A stretch of DNA of 64,000 nt from Ziziphus jujuba (taxonomy: Eukaryota > Streptophyta > Magnoliopsida > Rosales > Rhamnaceae). Each line of letters starts with the position of its first letter. Positions within the stretch are counted from its first letter, which is position 1. Location: the NCBI RefSeq assembly GCF_031755915.1, contig NC_083384.1, positions 18,073,001 to 18,137,000 on the forward strand, given 5' to 3'. The translations under genes and the position numbers were made by a program. The notes below the pieces were generated by a model. That model saw only the letters and a program-made list of their open reading frames with translations, was not told the DNA's origin and ran no database searches. Below are positions 58,933-64,000 of the stretch, piece by piece.

Positions 58933-60209
58933 TATAAAATACAACCTATAAATGTAACTTGACAACATTAATAACTTTTTAATTACCTTTAGCCACATAG
59001 TCAACTATGTATGCATATATAAATAACCATAATCCTAAATTACGAATACATAATTTATATAATTCTAAACAATACAAAATAATCATTTCAATTTAAATTG
59101 CCAATGCTGCTCATTTTCATCTACATTTAAAGTGTATATATATGTATACATATATATATATATATATATATAACTACGTATAAACAACTTAAGATAACAT
59201 AAAATTTGATCAAACACATTTATTTATCCAACCAATTCCACATTTTTTATCACTTCCAAAATTAATTTATATCAGTTTTAATTTTTAAGCTTGTGCCAAA
59301 CTATAAACCTTAATCAACTCCATATTTTTTCCCCTTTTGAACCCCAAAACTCTTTATTAAAAAAAAAAGAAAAAAAAAAGGGCTGACATCATCGATTACG
59401 TCAGCAAAACGTCAAGTGGTCCGTTACACACACACAAAACGACACGTCGTTTCTAATTAACGACATGTCGTCTTACTAGGAAGACGTGTCGTATGGGCTG
59501 GCCGACCAAATGACATGTCGTTAATAACAGACAACACATCATTTGCTTCTCCTTCAACCTCCAGCCGGTCGGCCTGAACCCGCCCGAACCGGGTCTCGTA
59601 CCCGAATTCCGATCCGGAATTTTCTCCCACTTCCTACCACCGTTTCAGGCCAAACCTGTCCTATTTTTTTGTCTCTTCATTTCCTACTGATACCCAGTGT
59701 CAATCTATCCTAAAACTTATATTTTAATAATTTCCATATAAAAACCTTAATCTAACATAAATTTCAAAATTTTAACTGGTTTTAAACATCAATAAAGTGA
59801 TTCACATTTCTAAACATATCACATTGTATTCAAAAAATATTATATATTCTTAAAATTCCAAGTATTTGATGTAAATATGAAATCCACAATATATATATAC
59901 ATCACACACGACAATAAACAAAAAAAAAATTAACTGATGATGTGGATTAAAAAATAGAAAAAAATAGATTTTTGTTTTTTAGTTGAAAAGTTAAAAGGGT
60001 TTTTCGTGGTGTGGGATATGACGTGGGATGGGGTGAAGAAAAAGTTTTTCGTGGAAATAAATTGGAAATTAATGTAAAAGATATAGATATCTTTTAAAAT
60101 TATTTTAAGGTTATAATTGATATTAAAGGATAAAAAAAATAAAAAAATAAAAGAGAAGGGGTATATTTCGTTAATGCCTTGCAAAGGAGGGTAAAAGGCC
60201 AAATTCCCC
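58933..60209. other. Right non-coding end of MULE 1
   Basis: This is the upstream region of the Ulp1-like gene and the subterminal part of the element. It holds a (TA)n tract (about 59,136-59,172) and a GC-richer stretch at 59,560-59,640 with CCGAACCGGG words. It also has a cluster of ACGACATGTCGT-type palindromes (listed separately). The last 80 bp match the left terminus in inverted orientation. Confidence 0.6.
59439..59521. promoter_or_regulatory. Cluster of four ACGACRTGTCGT palindromes
   Basis: ACGACACGTCGT (59439-59450), ACGACATGTCGT (59460-59471), AAGACGTGTCGT (about 59480-59491) and TGACATGTCGT (about 59511-59521) lie within 83 bp. An ACACATCAT-type relic follows. They sit 0.5 kb upstream of the Ulp1-like gene and about 0.7 kb inside the MULE end. 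Dyad sites at this spacing suggest a dimeric DNA-binding protein, either the transposase or a host factor. This function is inferred. Confidence 0.5.
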
Positions 60210-60306
60210 AAACAAAAAATCGCAGCAGCCTGCTTCTAATTTAGAAAATCCAACGATGGGTCTTAAGTTTCCAATAATATGCATGAATTGAAGAGGATTG
60301 ACTAAA
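60210..60306. other. 97-bp spacer between MULE 1 and MULE 2
   Basis: The spacer includes the right copy of the MULE 1 target duplication AAACAAAAA and ends with TTGACTAAA. The latter is the predicted left copy of the MULE 2 target duplication. The rest is apparently host sequence. Confidence 0.7.
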
Positions 60307-60477
60307 GGGGAATTTGGCCCAATACCCTCATAGGACTGAGGTTAATGATTTTTGCCCCTTCACTTGATATCTTTTTTGTTCTACCCTTCAATATCCAAAT
60401 TAACCTTCAAACAAAAAAAAATTACTTACATATCCTATTATATTTTAAACCAAACAAAAATCAACTTTTTCTAAACG

Positions 60478-60560
60478 TCTTTACACGAACACACAAATAC
60501 AAAAAACCAAACAAACGGCTTTACACGAACACACAAATACAAGAAAATCCCAAAATTTCA
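60478..60560. repeat. 41-bp direct duplication at the start of array B
   Basis: TTTACACGAACACACAAATA occurs at about 60,480 and 60,521, followed by CAAAAAACC or CAAGAAAATCCC. Confidence 0.75.
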
Positions 60561-62160
60561 TAAAAGTGTCTCAAATTTTGCAAAAAAATTGGATGACTGT
60601 TCACCTTTGGTAATTCCCGAAGAAATCGCCGGTAACCAACAAATATCCTCCAGAAAAATTACCGACGCTTTCATCGGGAATTCCCGAGGGTGTACAGTCC
60701 AAACATTTTACCAATTTTTTGGGCCCCACAAGTCCCATAACGTGTGTTGAATGCAAAAACATGGTGAATGCCTCATCTTCATAAAAGTGTCTCAAATTTT
60801 GCAAAACAATTGGATGACTGTTCACCCTCGGTAATTCCAGAGGGAATTGTCGATAACCAACAAATACCCTCTGGAAAAATTACCGACGGTTTCGTCGGTA
60901 ATTTCCGAGGTTGTACAGTCCATAACATTTTACTAATTTTTTGGGCCCCACAAGTCCCACAACGTGTGTTGAATGCAAAAACATTGCAAATAGGGATTCT
61001 AAAATTATACTAAGTAGAGAAAATCCCAAAATTTCATAAAAGTGTATCAAATTTTGCAAAAAAATTGGATGACTGTTCAACTTCGGTAATTCCCGAGGAA
61101 ATCGTCGGTAACCAACACATACCCTCTAGAAAAATTACCGATGGTTTTGTCGGTAATTACCGAGGGTGTACAGTCCATCACATTTTACAAGTTTTTTGGG
61201 CCCCATAAGTCCCATAATGTGTGTTGAATGCAAAAACATGCAAAATAAGGATTCTAAAATTATGCTAAGGAGAGAAAATCTCAAAATTTCCTAAAGGTGT
61301 CTCAAATTTTGCAAAAAAATATGATGACTGTTCACCCTCGGTAAATACCGACGAAACCATCGGTAATTTTTCCAGAGGGTATGTGGTTGGTTACCGACGG
61401 TTTCCTCGGGAATTACCGAGGGGGTACAGTCATCCAATTCTTTTGTAAAATTGGAGACACGTTTATGAAATTTTGGGATTTTCTCTCCTTAGCATAATTT
61501 TAGAATCCCTATTTTGCATGTTTTTGCATTCAACACACGTTATGGGACTTGTGGGGCCCAAAAAACATGTAAAATGTGATAGACTGTACACCCTCGGTAA
61601 TTACCGATGAAACCATCGGTACTTTTTCCAGAGGGTATGTCTTGGTTACCAACGATTTCCTCGGGAATTACCGAGGGAATATAGTCATCCAATTTTTTTG
61701 CAAAATTTGAGAACTTTTTAAGCAATTTTGGGATTTTATCTCCTTAGGATAATTTTAGAATCCATATTTTTCATTTTTTTGCATTCAACACACGTTATGG
61801 GACTTGTGGGGCCCAAAAAAATTGGTAAAATGTTATGGACTGTATACCCTCGGTAATTACCGATGAAACCGTCGGTAATTTTTCCAGAGGGTATGTGTTG
61901 GTTACCGACGATTTCCTCGGGAATTACCGAGGGTGAACAGTCATCCTATTTTTTTAGAAAATTTGAGAACTTTTTAAGCAATTTTGGGATTTTCTCTCCT
62001 TAGAATAATTTTAGAATCCATATTTTTCATTTTTTTGCATTCAACACACCTTAGGGGACTTGTGGGGCCCAAAAAATTGGTAAAATGTGATTGCCATAGG
62101 GTTTCGGTAATTACCGACGAAACCTTCAGTAATTTTTGAATAAAAAAAAAATTGAACGTT
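60545..62160. repeat. Array B: palindromic tandem array of ~255-bp monomers
   Basis: Three to four monomers on each side of an axis near 61,370 are arranged head to head. Landmarks in the left arm are GGATGACTGTTCA at 60,591, 60,811, 61,067 and about 61,322. In the right arm the inverse TACAGTCATCC or relatives appear at about 61,425, 61,676 and 61,932. The spacing is 255-256 bp except for the shortened first unit (about 221). Monomers share GGGCCCCACAAGTCCCA, AACGTGTGTTGAATGCAAAA and paired CGGTAATTACCGA/CGGGAATTACCGA dyads with array A, so the two arrays descend from one monomer. Arms are nearly equal (about 0.8 kb), giving a long foldback. Confidence 0.9.
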
Positions 62161-62670
62161 TTCATTTTTTAATGCCGTTTGATCACTTACTTTGCCAGAA
62201 TTTATCATTAATAATGCTACATTTAGCATGTTATTGGTTGGAACACACATGATTGAAGTTGCCGGATGGAATTGTTGTCAGTCTTTTACGACGGTGTACA
62301 AATGTCAATTATCGATGATGCATTGGTCATTACCACTGGGCAGTAATATCATCCATGCAATAGGAAGAAACATACAAACAACTGAACCAAAAACTGAAGA
62401 CGGAATGATATGTTATCAAAACAATACGACAGATGAATTTGACAATAAAAGAACACATAAAGCCAACGTCTATTACGCCAAAACACACGTTACGCGGTTG
62501 ACCAACTGATTGCATTCCTGACTACATTTCATACACACGCATACCACATAACATGGCCTCATTGTCTGAATATAGCATCATGCGATTGATGGGCGTTCAT
62601 TTCAGTGGTACTGTTGGTTGTTAGTGCTATCAAGAGGTGCGGCGGCGGAGCATGATCAGCTGTTGTGACC
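62161..62670. other. Region between array B and the MULE 2 transposase
   Basis: It is inverted and homologous to 54,640-55,080. For example, the complement of 62,190-62,290 contains TTCCATCCGGCAACTTCAAT and ATGCTAAATGTAGCATT, which match 54,940-55,000. It probably includes the transposase 3' untranslated region. The ORFs here are not supported. Confidence 0.65.
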
Positions 62671-62673
62671 AAC

Positions 62674-64000
62674 CTATTTGCACCTCCCGCATCTATATTG
62701 ATGACGCTCCTCTCCTTGAGATTGAATCCTCTTCTTTCTCGGTCTTCCTGACTGTTTGCCAATTTGAGGTGGAAGTACAACCTGGTTTATGACATCATCT
62801 GGAGCATGCCATTGACTTTTATCTCCAAGTGGATATATGGTTTCCGAATATGCATCACGGAGTGAGTCAACTAAGTAATGCACCGAGCAAAGGAAATATG
62901 GAGAGATATGTCGATGCTTACATGCTGCAATTGCATGGACACAAGGAAATCCATCAATGTCAAATTCCTTGCATGAGCACGTCTTATTTTCTAAGTTAAC
63001 AACTCCAACGAACATGCCATGGCCAACAACTTGAAACTCATATAAGTTCATTGGCATAACACGTAAGCCTCTGCCATTATTTGAGCGGTCCTGCATGATT
63101 TTTTCCAACCAATTAGTAACAGGAGTTTGCATTGCAGCAGCGTTAGTTCGACGTTCATACCACCACCTTTGCAAGACATCACGAATGTGATCTAGTAATG
63201 GCAAAACAGGTTTATCCCTAGCATCAATAAGCACAGAGTTCATGCTCTCTGCAATGTTAGTTGTCATTATGTTGTATCTATTGCCCGGAAAATGTGATCT
63301 AGCCCATTTTGAAGGACTTGCATCCTTGAGATATTGTACAGCTTCAATACTAACCCCTTCTAAAAGAAGCATGGCCTTATCAAAATCCTCAACAATATAT
63401 GCTCTAGCTGCATCATATAAAAGTTGATATAATCGCGTTGACATTACCTTTAAACTTCTTAGCACGTAAATTTGTACCAAGATGATATGTACAGTGGCCA
63501 TGGTGATTATTAGGGAAAACTGTACGTATTGCTTTTGCAATGCTCTTGTGTCTATCCGATATAAAAGTTGTATTCGGATCATCCCCAAACACTTCTTTAA
63601 AGTTCTCAAAAAACCACGTGTAAGCCGCATCCGTCTCCCCAGGGCCTATTCCATAAGCAAGTGGATAAATTTGATTGTTCGCATCCAAACATGATGCAAT
63701 ATATAACAAACCTCTGTATCTATTCTTCAGTGTAGTTCCATCGATAGCTACGACTCTCCGCATATGCTGGAACCCTCTAATGCTAGCTCCAAGTGCCATG
63801 AAAAAATATAAAAATCTGTTTTGATCATCAGTTTCAATTCGAGTAAACGTGTCCGGATTTTTGCTCTTCAAAATGTGACTCCATAAAGGAAGTTTTGCAT
63901 ATGAATCTTCTAGCGTGCCCCACAAACCTGATAGTGCAACTTCCTTAGCGGCCCATGCTTTGTTGTAGCTTATGTTTACTCCGTAATTGGAGCGAATGTC
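62674..64000 (-). pseudogene. MULE 2 transposase (MuDR type), 5' part outside the window
   Basis: Read from the right edge: DIRSNYGVNISYNKAWAAKE (end of the DNA-binding region), then the MULE catalytic domain with RRVVAIDGTTLKNRYRG (first Asp), YPLAYGIGPGETDAAYTWFF, FISDRHKSI (second Asp) and HCTYHLGTNL. After GNRYNIMTTNIAESMNSVL come the SWIM zinc finger CSCKEFDIDGFPCVHAIAAC and a basic RPRKKRIQS tail. It cuts and pastes MULE ends in the nucleus. Two lesions are seen. A one-base shift near 63,445 separates LRAKKFKGN from MSTRLYQLLYDAARAY. A TAG stops the CCHC knuckle after RCGRCK, where MULE 1 has CAG. Otherwise the sequence is well preserved, suggesting recent activity of the family. The gene continues beyond 64,000. 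Confidence 0.9.

Larger units (their letters stand above)
49169..60209. mobile_element. MULE 1: 11-kb Mutator-like element with Ulp1 protease and palindromic array
   Basis: The left end GGGGAATTTGGCTCAATGCC (49169) and the right end on the complement GGGGAATTTGGCCTTTTACC (60209) are matching termini. Both continue after a short variable stretch into GGC(A)TTAA(T/C)GAAA(A/T)ATAC(T/C)CC. They are flanked by a perfect 9-bp duplication AAACAAAAA (49160-49168 and 60210-60218), the length expected of Mutator-like elements. Contents left to right are: a (CT)n tract, about 4.8 kb of unidentified sequence, a 3' remnant of a MULE transposase on plus, a 3-kb palindromic tandem array, a Ulp1-type protease gene on minus, and a 1.2-kb non-coding end. 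MULEs carrying Ulp1-type proteases are known in plants (Kaonashi-like elements). Because the transposase is broken, this copy would need help in trans. Confidence 0.85.
60307..64000. mobile_element. MULE 2: related Mutator-like element, continues beyond the window
   Basis: The left terminus GGGGAATTTGGCCCAATACC at 60307 is nearly the same as both ends of MULE 1. It also shares the downstream GGTTAATGATTTTTGCCCCTT wording. It is followed within 260 bp by palindromic array B, then a 0.5-kb region homologous in inverted orientation to 54,640-55,080 of MULE 1. The transposase gene, on minus, runs off the right edge. There is no Ulp1-like gene between this terminus and the array, unlike in MULE 1. 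The right terminus and the second copy of the duplication (expected TTGACTAAA) lie outside the window. Confidence 0.8.

Noticed and set aside
54880..62160. Regularly spaced palindromic repeats considered as a CRISPR array
   Set aside because: The whole 255-bp unit is repeated, with no unique spacers, and the DNA is plant nuclear with MULE genes around it.
60601..62165. ORFs with GNYRGCTVYHIL and VGLVGPKKLVKC phrases
   Set aside because: They are translations of array B monomers.

Overview
The window is nuclear DNA of a flowering plant, most likely a eudicot. It is AT-rich, has two intron-containing housekeeping-type plant genes with GT-AG junctions, and is otherwise dominated by plant transposable elements of many classes. 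The species cannot be named from the sequence alone.

Layout. 1-5,050: AT-rich DNA with a complete hAT-type non-autonomous element (252-941, 8-bp target duplication) and a decayed Copia gag fragment (minus strand, about 1,337-1,750). 5,053-13,313: a hAT-like element split by a 7.3-kb PIF/Harbinger transposon (5,979-13,253). The Harbinger element carries an apparently intact Myb/SANT ORF1 (287 aa by my splice model), an apparently intact DDE transposase (387 aa), and a relic of a leucine-rich-repeat receptor gene. About 14,000-24,370: one L1-type LINE, itself invaded by a hAT MITE and by two large elements that look like solo LTRs (2.7 and 3.0 kb). 24,370-30,500: AT-rich intergenic DNA. 30,527-31,696: a Pack-MULE with a 9-bp target duplication carrying part of a plant Ca2+-ATPase (ACA type). 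32,394-33,023: a polyprotein fragment of a pararetrovirus-like or LTR element.

34,443-38,762 holds an intact nine-exon Nudix hydrolase gene (NUDT8/NUDT2 type, 362 aa). 42,665-47,353 holds an intact four-exon DeSI-like PPPDE deubiquitinase/deSUMOylase-type gene (225 aa). A 5'-truncated LINE tail follows at 47,690-48,960.

49,169-60,209 is an 11-kb Mutator-like element (MULE 1), delimited by matching termini and a perfect 9-bp duplication AAACAAAAA. It contains about 5 kb of unidentified cargo, a broken 3' piece of a MULE transposase, a 3-kb palindromic array of about 255-bp monomers, and a Ulp1-type (C48) cysteine protease gene on the opposite strand. Only 97 bp further, at 60,307, a second related MULE (MULE 2) starts in inverted orientation. 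It has its own palindromic array and a longer transposase gene that leaves the window. The two MULEs are tail to tail and share the monomer family, flanking sequence and transposase. This MULE/Ulp1/palindromic-array complex is the most unusual part of the window.
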